Shown here one piece after another: positions 10,076 through 21,549 of a DNA stretch of 64,000 nt (position 1 is the stretch's first letter; each line of letters opens with the position of its first letter). The stretch comes from Atopsyche davidsoni. Lineage: Eukaryota > Arthropoda > Insecta > Trichoptera > Hydrobiosidae. The position numbers and the translations under genes were made by a program. Below the pieces are notes generated by a model. The model was not told the DNA's origin, did not search any database, and worked only from the letters and a program-made list of their open reading frames with translations. Location: positions 7,069,501-7,133,500 of the forward strand of contig JAILWY010000014.1 in assembly GCA_022113835.1 (NCBI GenBank), given 5' to 3'.

Positions 10076-10347
10076 TCACGTTAAGTCTACATTCAGAACA
10101 AGACATATGGCTAATGTGAAGAGAAGAAGTATATTGTTTGTTACAAGTGTGGCCTCGGAGTTTTCATAGAAACTGGTTGGAGATGGTGGGTGCTCGTTTA
10201 AGTATATTCGACTGTGGGAGCCCTTGTGAGTGTGTGGAGGACAGCCCATCCAGAATGTGGCGGAATTTTTCTGTCGCTCATTTTCCACCTTCATATGCAA
10301 GTCATTGAACTTCCAAAATCCATGACCTTTGAAGAAGTATGTGCGTC
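10076..10347 (-). CDS. Mmp2: Mmp2 last exon: hemopexin end and GPI-like tail
   Basis: Encodes [20 protein letters not shown], the closing WMGCPP Cys, a ~27-residue spacer, and a hydrophobic end ([17 protein letters not shown], then DLT and stop). A short hydrophobic C-terminus with almost nothing after it is what GPI attachment signals look like; a type I membrane anchor is the alternative. Confidence 0.92.
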
Positions 10348-13300
10348 CTGAAAAACAAAAGTCATGATATGCCAATCAAATAAAAAAAACATGTACCATT
10401 TAAAAATTAACCTGCAAACAAATCAGCTTCACTTGTACAGGCTTTAAAGAAAGGTAGAAAATGACCGTTCAGTTTATTCATACAATATTTATATTTTTAT
10501 TTTCAAAAAAATTGAAAATACAGAAAGTATTATTAAAATGAATCTTATTAAGACCAAAGTTATCATTTAAGTATTTGCTAAAAATATATTACCATCTTTC
10601 CATTGAAACACAGCATCAATATTGTAATCGACACCTTTCCACACAGCCAAGATGTCACGAGGGTAGTCCTCTTCCACTCTTCCCCTTTCCTCGTCAAATC
10701 TGAAGTTAGAATATATTATAATTAGTATTTGATAAAAATATGCTCTGCTATTTCGAGTTGGGATACATCATATTTCAATAAGTGAATTTTTCTTTATATT
10801 AAGTGAATTCAATTGATTTAATAAATATTATCTTGGAATATTTGTTTTGATTGACCTCTATTATTGTAAACATATCACGAAAATGTGATTTTTATTTTAC
10901 TATATGTTATTAATCATTGTAAATTAGTTATCAACATTACTTATAAAAGTTATTTAATCTCTTGATAATAGTTTTTTTGTATCAATAATTAATAGTATTT
11001 TTTTTTAACAAAAACCTTTTTTATAAAACTATTTCGAGACTTAGTTTAAAATAAATGTATCAGACTTATATTGCGGGATATTTAATTTATTTCAAATCAA
11101 ATCATTCAGTACCAAAGACATTAGTTTAAAGTTTTTTTTTAACGGTCAGTATATATATTTTTAAAAATATATAGAGCTAGATTGGATATTAAATATAATT
11201 GAATAGTAGAATATGAGATTTATGTATCATTTTGGAGGAGTGAGTTTATTATTAATATAATTTGATAGCAATTTACTGTTGTAAATAATTTTTTTAATGA
11301 AAAAATATATAAATAATGCTATTATTGAATCAAATATATTTTTGCTAATATACATATAGTCACTTTATGATGTTACATACTTCCAATACATTGTTTCATT
11401 GAAGAAATAGGTTTTCCCATTGTGACCCCATACCATCACAGCATTTAAATGTTCTAAAGTATCTGGCAATCCAAAATCTGTCAACGGTCTTGGGTAGCCT
11501 CTTTCTAGAGTGTTACCACTAAATATGTAGTATTGTTTACCTGAAAATAATATTACATATAAATTGTATTTAAGATGACTACATATTTAAAAACTCATAT
11601 TATTATTCTACATTATGAAGAGTTATTAGTACGAACCAACAAAAAACACAATACTCGAGTCTGGTCTTTCGTAAACTGCATCGACTGGAGTGTTTTCAGG
11701 TAAACCTTTCCACATTCGGGTTATGAATGTTGGGAATCCTTCTAACACCCCATTATCTCCTAATCGCCAAAAATACTGCAATCAAAAATAAATAAATTTA
11801 AACATACATTTCAATTAAAGAATTAGAATTAGTGTGTGTGTGTGTAAAGTGTTACGCTATTGTTACCTGTGATTTGAAAATGAAAACTTCGCCTCTTAAT
11901 AAGGCAATAGCATCATAATTAGTGTTGCAGGCATCCGGCTTGTCTTCTGATTCAGTAGGACTGTAGTAGTGAGGTTTTTCAGTGCTGGGCTTTTTAGGAT
12001 ATTTTTGTTTCGGGAAGTATCTTTCTGTAGAATACGGATAGTTATAGTATGGCCTTTTGGTGGGATAATGATGAGGTCTACGGTCTGGTGAGTGCGGTCC
12101 GTGAGGGTTGTATTCTGGATTGTGGTAAACTCTTCGATCGATGGGCGGTTTGTAAGTTATTCGAGGTCTCATTGTAGTCGTAGTGGTAGTAGTAGTAGTA
12201 GTAGTTGTTGTAATTTTTTTCCCAGGTATATTTGGTCTTCTTTCTGGATCTCTATCTGGGGTTCTGACTGGAAATCTATCAGGATTTCTATTGGGACTTT
12301 TGTATGGGGTTCTATCTGGATTTCTATCTGGATTTCTTTCAGGATATCTTTCAGGATATCTTTCAGGATATCTTTCAGGATATCTGTCAGGATATCTTTC
12401 CGGAGTTCTGTCCGGATAAACGCTGGGATTTTTTTCTGGATATGTCGGTCTTTCCGGTCTTCTCTCTGGAAACCTCGGGGGAGGTGTATTTGCTGGAATA
12501 TTCGGTGGCCGAGGATTAGGAGAAGGCCTAGGTCTCGGGTATTCAGGCCTATGGTCAGGGTTTCGCCACCTCGGTTGATCTGGGTTTCTGAACGGAGTAT
12601 ACATTCTAGGGGCCTGTGTCGGTGCAGGGGTGGGAATTCTCGCCCACAGTCTGTCTTCTTTGGAACCTGAAAATTGAATAATCGAAATACATTGGATGAT
12701 AATTTTTAAATGTCACTACAAAATTTGAATGGTATGGACTTGTATGTAATTCCAATGAAGTTTGATATACATTTTTAACATACCGTAAATATTTTGGATT
12801 CCAAGGCGGTCGTCTTCGGGCAACTCAAAGTTAGGCGTGTGTCCTTGGTACCACGGGTACATGAGAGCTCCTTCTACTGAGCTGTGACTCAAGCCCAGCG
12901 AGTGGCCGAACTCGTGCGCCGCCACTGCAAACAGCGACGTCCCTGCAGCCACAAACAACACAAAATAAGCGGCCAATCTAAAGCAAACTATTTGCTCCCA
13001 CTTGATCGTAGGTTCAATATATCCATGTCTCTCTGCCATTTTACGACAGTGCTCTGGACAGAGGCGGCGGAATACGAAGACACTGAAGTATAATATTAGA
13101 AACATTGTATTTATATATTGCACAAGAGAGTGAGCTATTTATAAAATGGCGCATCGTTAGAAAAAGGGTCACAATTTTACTGTTGAAGGTAGAGAGTAAC
13201 ACGGTTTTTTTAAAACACTCATAAAATCTGTTATTGTTTTTACTTACATATATGTATTTGATTAAAAAAAATTAAGCCGAACAATTTTTTTCTGGCTTAA

Positions 13301-16300
13301 TATTGTTTCAACATTTTTTTTGTATTTGAGGCACTGCAATTATTATAAACTTTTGCAATATGACCGCGCCATGTATGTTATATCTAATAATATTATAAGC
13401 GTGACGTAATATTTTATCTTACGTCCCGCGTGCATGAAATATTTAGCAATCTCCAGGTAGGTAAATATCTTTTATATATCCTCTTATAAGGTTTGTTTTA
13501 GAAGAAATAAAATATTGCGATGTGATTACCATTGCGACAAAAAAATTTATATATAAAATTTCACAAAGAGCTATTCCTAAAAATATTAATAATTACTCGT
13601 CAACTGACTGATCGTAGTTTATTTTTCTGGTTTTATATATATAGAAATAGAAAATATAAAAAAAACTGATTTTATACGACTTTATATTCAATAGGACCTT
13701 TACGGTAAAGTCGCGGATGCTAGACAGCAGATGGCTAAATATACACAGTAGAAAGTTGAGGCTAGAAAAATACTATTATTAGACTCGTTCTCAGTTGAAT
13801 ATTTATCCTTGTTATAGTCCTAACGTATTTATTTGACTTATCATGCAAAAACAGTTTGAGTACACAAATTCAATAACGAAAATTAAGAAACCCTTGTACC
13901 ACCTAAGTCACATGTTGTAAGTCCCACAACCACTGTAAGCATAAAGAATCTTGAAAGTTTATTTATTTTCAGTAGTTTTTTAAATAAATGAAATAAAACA
14001 TTTCGATGTGATAGTACGTATTATTTTCGCCTTTTGTCGGGTCAGAGGAACTTTGCTTACTTGTCGGTCGAGTGGACTGTGATTCAGTCCGTATTGACCG
14101 AAACCCACCACAGCTGCAACCGAGATTTGCAAGCGAGACGGTTTGGGTTACAACCGTAACAATCACTGTCGGCAGATAGGCAAAGTCACTGGATAGAGGA
14201 AGGCCCCGCTTTGGGCAGCATCACTCGGTTACCTTCTTGCTCCTCGATGTCTCCGACGAGCCACTTCTCCTCATCGTCGAAATGCGCGTCACCGCCGCGG
14301 CCGCTGCCCGGGAAGAAGGCGTGCGCCAGGATCTGACCTCGGCCGTCGAAAGGATATTTGTCATCGTGCGATCGTCTGGAATATATAAATATATTTTCAT
14401 ATTAAAATTACCATTTATGTTTTTGCGTCACAGGTAGGCAACCCGAACATCGAAACGACAGTGAGCCAATCATTGGGCTGACAGTCAATTGATGGCTTTA
14501 ATTAATCGTATAAGTGCTGTATAATTACACTTAACAAAAAAACTTAAACGTTAGAATTGTTATTAAAATACTCATATTTTAAAAATTATTTGCTCAAGTA
14601 AGTTATTGTAAAATAATATAAGTTTTAAGGAGCGCGCTGTCAAGAGTGCACTCAAGTATTGCTACGTTTCAGGGCGTTTCGGCGGCATTATCACTAGCCG
14701 TTTCTCTCCAGTTGGCCCCTCAATGTGCGGATTGGATATCTACGTACTTTTCTGTATGCAAGCTATCTTGTAGCTAGTTATTACGCAGAAGTGACGGATG
14801 ACCGCGACAAACGATCCGTCGCCCACGGCCGGCCGGCGCAGGGCCGGATCAGTATCATAATATTTCCTTTACCTTTCGTAAATTAATGTAAAAATTAAAT
14901 TATTTATGAAGCTTATCAGTTTTCTTAAATTTACTGAAACTCTTCATAATTGCACGCTTAGTTGTTAAATTTGACTATTTGGCGCTTTGTCTTTGTTTCT
15001 AAAGCGGAAGACATCTGAGCTCAGTTAATCTAAGAATACAAACAGTATTTTGTACGAGGGAGAGGTTGCAAGGGAAAGGGTAGGGTAGGTTTTTCACAAT
15101 TATTGAACTTTGCATATTGGCGGGCGACTTACGAATCCAAAACGATAAAAAAGCAATAAAGCGCTTGAAGAAAAAAAAAACTTAAATTTGTCAATATACA
15201 AGAAAACTATGTGTCGATGTAAATTTTAAACACCCAAAATAAAAGGACGCCATTGGCCGATTGCAACATTTGTCAAAAGTTGTATTGAAGGGTGTGGAAA
15301 GGTCTTTATTTTTGGTGTTTTTATAAAAATAGTTTTGCCTAAAGCCTTCACACGCGTTGCGACACGACGTGCGACCGATTTGCAATCAGCCAATAGCATC
15401 CCTTTATTCTTGGTGCTCTTTATATTTTTGCCTAAGCAAACAACGCAACGCGGGACACTATTAATCAATTACAAGTCGTGTCGTGATGTGTATAGAGGAC
15501 TTTTATTTACAACATATTAATAATTGCGCATACGAAAATTTAAATAATCGAATAAGGTTAATTTTTTTTGATTGAGAGTACGTTTTTGAGAGCCAGCAGT
15601 CCTCGCTTGCAAGTGTTGAGTCCGCGCCCCGCGCCACCCGACACCCGTCGCTTGTTAGCCCCGCGCGGCCGCCGGGGACTCGGGTTACACCCGCTACCCC
15701 CCTCCACCCGCCACCCGCCAACCCCCACCACCCGCCACCCACCACCCCCCACCACCGCGGCCGCGTCCATACATATCTGCGATACTCGATAACCGCGGAC
15801 ACGCAAGGCGTACGCAAACCCAACGCCACCGGTCTGGCGAGCCGCGCCAGCAAGCCCGACAAACTGGCTAAAGAAAACACGAGGACCCATGCCTAGGAGT
15901 GATGCGTTTTACATGAGATCTTCAAAAGAAGATTGAGCTGTACAGACTATTTGAAAAAGTAACTTAATGGTTGCAATACTTAGAGAATTTAGTCATTTCA
16001 ATGTATTGAATAATATCCTCTCAAATAGATCGTGGATGAAGTATTTATCTCGCGAGAATAATGAAGTCACGGTTTTGCGGAACTGGCGAGTTGCAGCAAT
16101 GACCCGCCGAAAACGGACACGTTCTCTTTTGATGGCTCAAAGTCTGCAGAGTTTGAGTCCTCTATACCTGTCGCGACACAACTTGTGACCGACTCGCAAC
16201 TAGCCGACAGCGTTGTTTACTTGTGAGAAATCATAGAAAAATACGCTATTGGCTATTGGCCTTTGGAGCAAGTAGACTTTAATCGTCTCCGACTTCGTGC

Positions 16301-19300
16301 CTTTTTGATCTTCAGGTGAAGACTGAATATTTGATGTCAACTAAATGTTTTTCACGGTAAAAATAGCACTGCAGCCGTGCAACAGACGCAGCGCGTTCGA
16401 TTTCTATGCTATGTTGGGTGTGGATTACGGAAGGCCCCTCCGGCTTGCGAGGGATGCTCTGTATTCTGCACGCGCCGAGCGCATCCGTCAAGCGACGCGG
16501 GGCTTAGCGTCGCGGCACTGCCCGGCCGACCCTCGCGCCCTCGCCCCGCCCACCACTAATGGGATAAACCGCACCGCGCCGGAGACGCGCTCCAACTCTA
16601 CTGGTAGCTATCTCAGAAAACTTTTAGAATTCGTAGGATTTGCAATGCTGGATACCATTATGCGACCGGAAGAGTTAAGGGATGCTTGTAAATGCACTTT
16701 GGAAATTTTGAAGAAAAAAAATACGACTGTATGAACAAAATTTCTGCAATACGATAAGATAGTTAAAACAATATATATATTACCAAATAGTTGGGAACAA
16801 TCGCCCATGCTGTATCAGTGAGGATTGCTGTTGGCAAAGCTGCACTCTATTGGATTTCGCAGACGACAAAATACGCTGTTTGTCTTGAATTCAAAACTGT
16901 GGTAGTTTTGGTTACTGAAATATGAGGATCAGGACTAATGTTTATATAATGATGGACAAAGAAAAGCTCTTAGATTTGTTTACCAGTAGCGTAGCTATAC
17001 AGGGCATACAGCATTAACGGATAAACTTTGGCTTTGACAGTTGGTTTGATTGATGGTAAGTTATGAAATAAAGCGTCAATTAAGAAGTCTCTAATGCGAT
17101 TATTGAATATCAATTTGTAAAATACTGAAGAAAAACTTTACGATTGATTTGTACTCAAAATAATGCATACAAATATAAATCGGGTTAGGTATAGTTTGAA
17201 CCCACATAGTTTTGAACAAAAGCCACAGTGAGGGTCATTACTGTCGGATGTTGGAATGCCGGGCGGGTGGACCTCGATTTCAACCGCTGGACGACGGCGA
17301 CGGGCGCCTTTGAAATTTCAGCCCTTGGCAAAAAACTGAAATCCGATTGGAACCCAAGTAGATGGACCCGCATAAGGTACAACAGGATCCAGCGTTGACA
17401 GGGCTACCGGCTCAGCAAATACTTCTCAATGATTTATAGACTTTATTGAAGCCAACCAGCGATTGTGGTCGATCACTTCGTCATGTGTATTTGCATTGTA
17501 TTATTAATCAGTAGAAACATAAAAAATGAAATTCTACAAGATTATTAAAAAAAAATTTTTTTTTATTAACTATGCATTGTTCGTAATATATATTATCAAT
17601 GTATGAGCGAAGTGGTCGTTTCTTATTTGTGTTAAAAATATACATTGCCTCCAGATTTAGAAGGAAGGGTAGTCCTTCGAGTCACTTTGACAAGATTGCT
17701 TAATCTTACAAGAGGTTTGTAGACTAATTCAGAATATTTATGGTTGGATGTCTCCCGTTCGTGGAATAAATATTAAAATAAGATATGGTTCTGTTAGTGT
17801 TTCCGTGGCTTATTCATGTGGATTTCAACATAAATGTTATTTGTTTTGACAGTCTAAATCTGGAAACATGAACGAAGCTTATATTGAGAGAAAATCCATT
17901 AGAGCCGCGCTATCGACGAAGATCGGCTTTCAGAAATGTATTCGCGACAAATATTTGCATATTGAAGAAAATAAAGTCGGGATTGATTACACGGCGAGCG
18001 TCCCCGCCACACGCGGACTCGTCTGGGCTCTGATTAGCTTCTACCGAGGCGCAGACACCGATGGCAGAGGACATGGCACAAAACGCATCAAGAACGAGGG
18101 GAGCGTTAATTAATAAATTAATAAATAAGTCTTATCTTTAAATTCTAATGTATATACGATACGGTGATCTTAGTTTCCTACCAGGTTTATTTTCAATCCT
18201 TGGCCGAGAGCAGGCGCGATGTTGGTCTTGCAATTATAATAGCTAATACCGAGAGTGTGAACTAAATTTCGCACTTTATGATAATTTATTTACTGTAATG
18301 AACATTTAAAAGAAACAAACTCACGCTTGATTCGATTTGGGCGAAGACGATTTGTTTTGTCAGTGCAAAATGTTTGAAGAACAAGTATGAAAATAAAATA
18401 TCTCCTCAAAAATACTGCGCTTCAATCAAATACAAAATGGCTATGAGGTTTTGGGTTTGGGGTTTCTCTTCGCCAGTCGTTCCAAGGTTCGCGGTGACTG
18501 ACGAGAGGAAAAAAACCAAAATGGCGGTCAGGGAGAAACCTTACGATGGCCGCGGTGGCGAGCGCTTCCTTGGATCGATTACGCAAACACGCGCGCGACC
18601 CGCCCGGGGCGGCGAGAAGACTCGCCCGATTGATTGTCACACACGAGCAGCGGCTGGCATCTTTCTGGAACGTACTTGCACACGAGTTAAACCGAAGTTG
18701 CAAATGCTCAGCGTAGCGAAATACGCATGTCACGGGTGGGTTTCGGGTCCACGTCCTGCCGCCCCACCTACGGTTAAAGCAAACGATTTGTTTGACTGGG
18801 CACTGACATTTTAGTTTACGTGTAGAGTATTTTATATTTATTTAATAAAAAAAAATATTGCAATTAATAGGCTTAAACTTATAATCGAATTTCAATTGCT
18901 TAAAATTGATTGCAGTATATACAAAACATCGAATAAACGAATAAAGATATATGTGAGAAATCAAATTATCAAAAAATTAATTCTTTGAAATATTTTTGCT
19001 TATATTGGCATATATAAAGTGAAATTTGGTGTAAATCAGGAAGTATTAGTTCTAACACGGCGTTGAGCCCGAGCCGCGGGCGGAGTCGGCGACGGAAAGT
19101 CCCCCGGTCGCCAATCACAACACTTGCAGTGGAAAATTACCAACGGTCGGTACTGCTAACCCTTCCACGGCAAGCAGTGCAAGTATTCGTCGGGCGATTC
19201 TTCTTCAGGTGTCTCTTTCTCCTCAGAGACCGTCTCACTGAACATATCTCTATGTTTGTTCATGGTGTTCTCAGAGTGAATAGTGTAGTGCAGTGGTCCC

Positions 19301-21549
19301 TGAACCAATGCCCGCGGGCACCATGGCGCCCGCCGACCGTTTTACGTGGGCCAGCCGCTGTGCGACCACGATAAAAAAAAATAAGTTTACAATAAAATGT
19401 AATGAAAAAAATTATATTTAGTAATTAAACAGATAAATATAAACGAAAATAATTATATCGTTATAATTTTCATAATTATATATAAGCCTGTTAAAACAGC
19501 ATCTTATGGGTGTAGTTTGGTTTGTCTTTGTCTCTGTAATAACGCCCTCTAATAATGCGTTCACAATATTGTCCAGATACTTGATAAAAAAGTTGCTGAA
19601 AGTGAGGTGAAAGTGTCTCTAATATTTTTGCGTAAATAAAAGTGAAGTGAGAGCTATGTGAAAGTCTATCTGATATTTTTGCTGTAGTAAAAGTAAGGTG
19701 AAAGCTAGTGAAAGTGTCTCTGATATTTTTGCGTAAATAAAAGTGAAGTGAGAGCTATGTGAAAGTCTATCTGATATTTTTGCTGTAGTAAAAATAAAGT
19801 GAAAGCTATGTGAAAGTGTCTCTGATATTTTTGCGTAAATAAAAGTGAAGTGAGAGCTATGTGAAAGTCTATCTGATATTTTTGCTGTAGTAAAAATAAA
19901 GTGAAAGCTATGTGAAAGTGTCTCTGATATTTTTGCGTAAATAAAAGTGAAGTGAGAGCTATGTGAAAGTCTATCTGATATTTTTGCTGTAGTAAAAGTA
20001 AGGTGAAAGCTATGTGAAAGTGTCTCTGATATTTTTGCGTAAATAAAAGTGAAGTGAGAGCTATGTGAAAGTCTATCTGATATTTTTGCTGTAGTAAAAG
20101 TAAGGTGAAAGCTATGTGAAAGTGTCTCTGATATTTTTGCGTAAATAAAAGTGAAGTGAGAGCTATGTGAAAGTCTATCTGATATTTTTGCTGTAGTAAA
20201 AGTAAGGTGAAAGCTATGTGAAAGTGTCTCTGATATTTTTGCGTAAATAAAAGTGAAGTGAGAGCTATGTGAAAGTCTATCTGATATTTTTGCTGTAGTA
20301 AAAGTAAGGTGAAAGCTATGTGAAAGTGTCCCTGATATTTTTGCGTAAATAAAAGTGAAGTGAGAGCTATGTGAAAGTCTATCTGATATTTTTGCTGTAG
20401 TAAAAGTAAGGTGAAAGCTATGTGAAAGTGTCTCTGATATTTTTGTGATAGGATAATTAAATTAACAATTACGATAATTAAACAGCGAAATATTATCGAA
20501 AATAATTATTCGTTACATATTTGCCCCAATTTGAGCCAATTACCAGATTTTTTTTGCTATTATTCACTACTTATTATTTATTTAACATAAAAATATTAAC
20601 AATAATTGTTATATTTTATAATTATATTTTTAGAATAACATATTTTTTGTGCATTATATGTATTATTGACTATGTCCAACTATAAATATATCTTGACAAA
20701 ATAAATGGTGCCCCCGCCGCCCCACCGGCATTCTAGAATGTGCTCTTGGGTGCAAAATGGTTGGGAAAGCCTGGTGTAGTGGGTCCTCGGGTCCTTCTGC
20801 ATTGCAGTTTTGTGTTCGAATCTGCGTATTATTGCTACCCAATAGCATTATTATGCAATCCTTTCCTTACAAAGCTCTGTCTGGTATTTAGATCCAAATA
20901 CCTTCAGCAGCAAGCTGCAGAAACAATGGCAATTCTCAATCAGGAACTAACTGACATTTACCGAGATCTTTACGATTTTCAATTTCGAGTGCATACATTT
21001 TTTATTTACAAACAATCACCTATATACCATGTATATTTTTAACTTTACAAGCATCTGTTACCCGAGAGCCATTCCCTTACTGTTATAGAATTTTTATTGG
21101 TATGCAGGGGCTTTAAAGAGTTAATGCAACACAAAGCGATGGCTCTGTGTGCGGTCGATGGCTGTCGACGACCGCACTCTCATTACGCGATGCACCTTTT
21201 CGTTTTAAATGCACATTATTGAGCCCTGCACGTATCATCGTTTCGCCGAGAACAGGAAACTCAAAACCGTTTGTTACGAGAAATTTAAGAGCTGCACATT
21301 TTGCGATACAATTTTTACGACTCGACTAAGCCGAGAGGTTTATGGCATATAATATTGTTTTTTAAAATATCAGCATCGGCTGGGGGAGAATGGGGAGAGA
21401 CTGACCTGACGAAGGAGACGACGATGTCAGCCGAAGGTGAGTTGACTTCCTGGAAGGTGAGGCGCGAGTGGTCCGACCACACGGCGAGGGCGCGCGACAG
21501 CTCGCGGCGCACGCTGCCGGAGTCCAGCTCGGCCGGCGCCTTCTGCAGG
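10076..21549 (-). CDS. Mmp2: Matrix metalloproteinase 2-like, catalytic to C-terminus (5' end not seen)
   Basis: Eight exons (21406-21549, 14233-14375, 12784-12942, 11867-12666, 11637-11775, 11381-11540, 10593-10699, 10076-10347) join with correct GT-AG sites and phases into 640 codons ending in TGA. In order: catalytic domain with [31 protein letters not shown] and the zinc site [11 protein letters not shown]; a hinge of ~245 residues; a four-bladed hemopexin domain between CNTNYD and WMGCP; and a hydrophobic C-terminus. It is an extracellular zinc endopeptidase remodelling matrix and basement membrane. The very long hinge and the GPI-like tail fit Mmp2, the membrane-anchored insect MMP, rather than Mmp1. 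Signal peptide, prodomain and PRCGxxD switch are not found in the window; the first visible exon starts in mid-codon, so at least one upstream exon exists. Confidence 0.92.
10593..10699 (-). CDS. Mmp2: Mmp2 exon: hemopexin blade 3-4
   Basis: Encodes [23 protein letters not shown] and [10 protein letters not shown]; split codons join KF upstream and DGR downstream exactly. Confidence 0.93.
10700..11380. other. Mmp2 intron, nothing recognised
   Basis: 681-bp AT-rich intron with GT-AG ends on the minus strand; no internal element seen. Confidence 0.7.
11381..11540 (-). CDS. Mmp2: Mmp2 exon: hemopexin blade 2-3
   Basis: Encodes [20 protein letters not shown] and [20 protein letters not shown]. 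Its first bases are GTAAAC directly after the CAG acceptor, so the acceptor also reads as a donor. Confidence 0.93.
11637..11775 (-). CDS. Mmp2: Mmp2 exon: hemopexin blade 1-2
   Basis: Encodes [26 protein letters not shown] and [16 protein letters not shown]: the YFW-R ... W-LP ... DA pattern of hemopexin repeats. Confidence 0.93.
11867..12666 (-). CDS. Mmp2: Mmp2 exon: long Pro/Arg/Tyr-rich hinge
   Basis: About 266 codons, ~245 of them hinge, rich in RxPDR, YPER and TYP motifs. It contains a 12-bp repeat encoding ERYP, a run of 13 Thr, and a His/Tyr/Pro-rich end ([11 protein letters not shown]). It ends with [20 protein letters not shown], the first hemopexin strand and its disulfide Cys. 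The hinge should be extended and probably O-glycosylated (inference). Confidence 0.94.
12180..12216. repeat. Thr-codon microsatellite in Mmp2 hinge
   Basis: Trinucleotide run (AGT on plus, ACT on minus) coding for most of a 13-Thr tract; likely length-polymorphic. Confidence 0.8.
12336..12400. repeat. 12-bp coding minisatellite in Mmp2 hinge
   Basis: Five near-perfect 12-bp units (TTTCAGGATATC on plus) encode Glu-Arg-Tyr-Pro on minus. Confidence 0.9.
12784..12942 (-). CDS. Mmp2: Mmp2 exon: catalytic zinc site
   Basis: Encodes [20 protein letters not shown], then [11 protein letters not shown] and [14 protein letters not shown]. The three His of HExxHxxGxxH bind the catalytic zinc, Glu is the base, and the Met of ALMYPW is the Met-turn. 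No residue needed for catalysis is missing. Confidence 0.96.
12943..14232. other. Mmp2 intron inside the catalytic domain
   Basis: 1290 bp, AT-rich. Near 13402-13424 is an inverted GACGTAA...TTACGTC pair. Nothing else was recognised. Confidence 0.6.
14233..14375 (-). CDS. Mmp2: Mmp2 exon: Ca2+/structural Zn2+ region of catalytic domain
   Basis: Encodes [20 protein letters not shown], then [18 protein letters not shown]. The His/Asp residues (HDD, LAH, DAHFD) are the structural zinc and calcium ligands of MMPs. Ends EEQEG with the Gly codon split by a GTAACC donor. Confidence 0.94.
15236..15500. repeat. Dispersed foldback repeat, copy A
   Basis: Contains the motif GGACGCCATTGGCCGATTGC, its inverse near 15352-15400 (CGACACGACGTGCGACCGAT...CAGCCAATAGCATCC) and a further direct copy near 15450-15480, so the arms can pair. 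Related pieces lie at 16155, 25195 and 26628. Confidence 0.65.
15600..15870. repeat. C-rich low-complexity GC island
   Basis: Irregular CCACCCGCC/CCCCACCAC runs at about 15680-15765 inside a CpG-rich patch. Open frames across it are composition artefacts. Confidence 0.7.
16155..16260. repeat. Dispersed foldback repeat, copy B
   Basis: TGTCGCGACACAACTTGTGA, CCGACTCGCAACTAGCCGAC and GTTGTTTACTTG match copies A, C and D. Confidence 0.6.
19291..20773 (+). mobile_element. hAT element copy 2 with expanded satellite
   Basis: Ends CAGTGGTCCCTGAACC (left) and, inward from the right, CAGGCTTTCCCAACCATTTTG. Perfect 8-bp duplication GTGTAGTG (19283-19290 and 20774-20781). It is the same family as 4990-6495 but opposite in orientation and inside the Mmp2 intron. 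It has no transposase remnant: about 430 bp present in copy 1 are missing, and most of the body is the satellite. Subterminal CATTCTAGAATG and CCCGCGGG palindromes are kept. Confidence 0.93.
19600..20446 (+). repeat. 102-bp satellite array, about 8 units
   Basis: The marker GCGTAAATAAAAGTGAAGTG recurs at 19630, 19731, 19833, 19935, 20037, 20139, 20241 and 20343, a strict ~102-bp spacing. Each unit is two related ~51-bp halves (GTGTCTCTGATATTTTTGCG and GTCTATCTGATATTTTTGCT types). Units are nearly identical, far more so than in copy 1, pointing to recent expansion. Confidence 0.95.
21406..21549 (-). CDS. Mmp2: Mmp2 exon: start of catalytic domain
   Basis: Encodes [20 protein letters not shown] then [15 protein letters not shown] and SADIVVSFV, the first helix and strands of an MMP catalytic domain. 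Its 3' phase joins AG|A to the exon at 14375. Its GC content is far above the intron around it. The base before LQK is split from an unseen upstream exon. Confidence 0.92.

Larger units (their letters stand above)
14376..21405. other. 7-kb Mmp2 intron with repeats
   Basis: The intron between the first two visible catalytic exons. It carries foldback repeats (15236-15500, 16155-16260), a C-rich GC island (about 15600-15870), further GC-rich patches (about 16380-16560, 18540-18780) and hAT copy 2 (19291-20773). Open frames over the GC patches look like composition effects. Confidence 0.65.

Noticed and set aside
12092..12670. Plus-strand open frames of 71-192 codons
   Set aside because: Antisense of the repetitive Mmp2 hinge exon, which is supported by splice phases on the minus strand.
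20800..20835. GTTCGAATC resembling a tRNA T-loop
   Set aside because: No acceptor stem, D-arm or anticodon arm could be folded around it; no tRNA found in the window.
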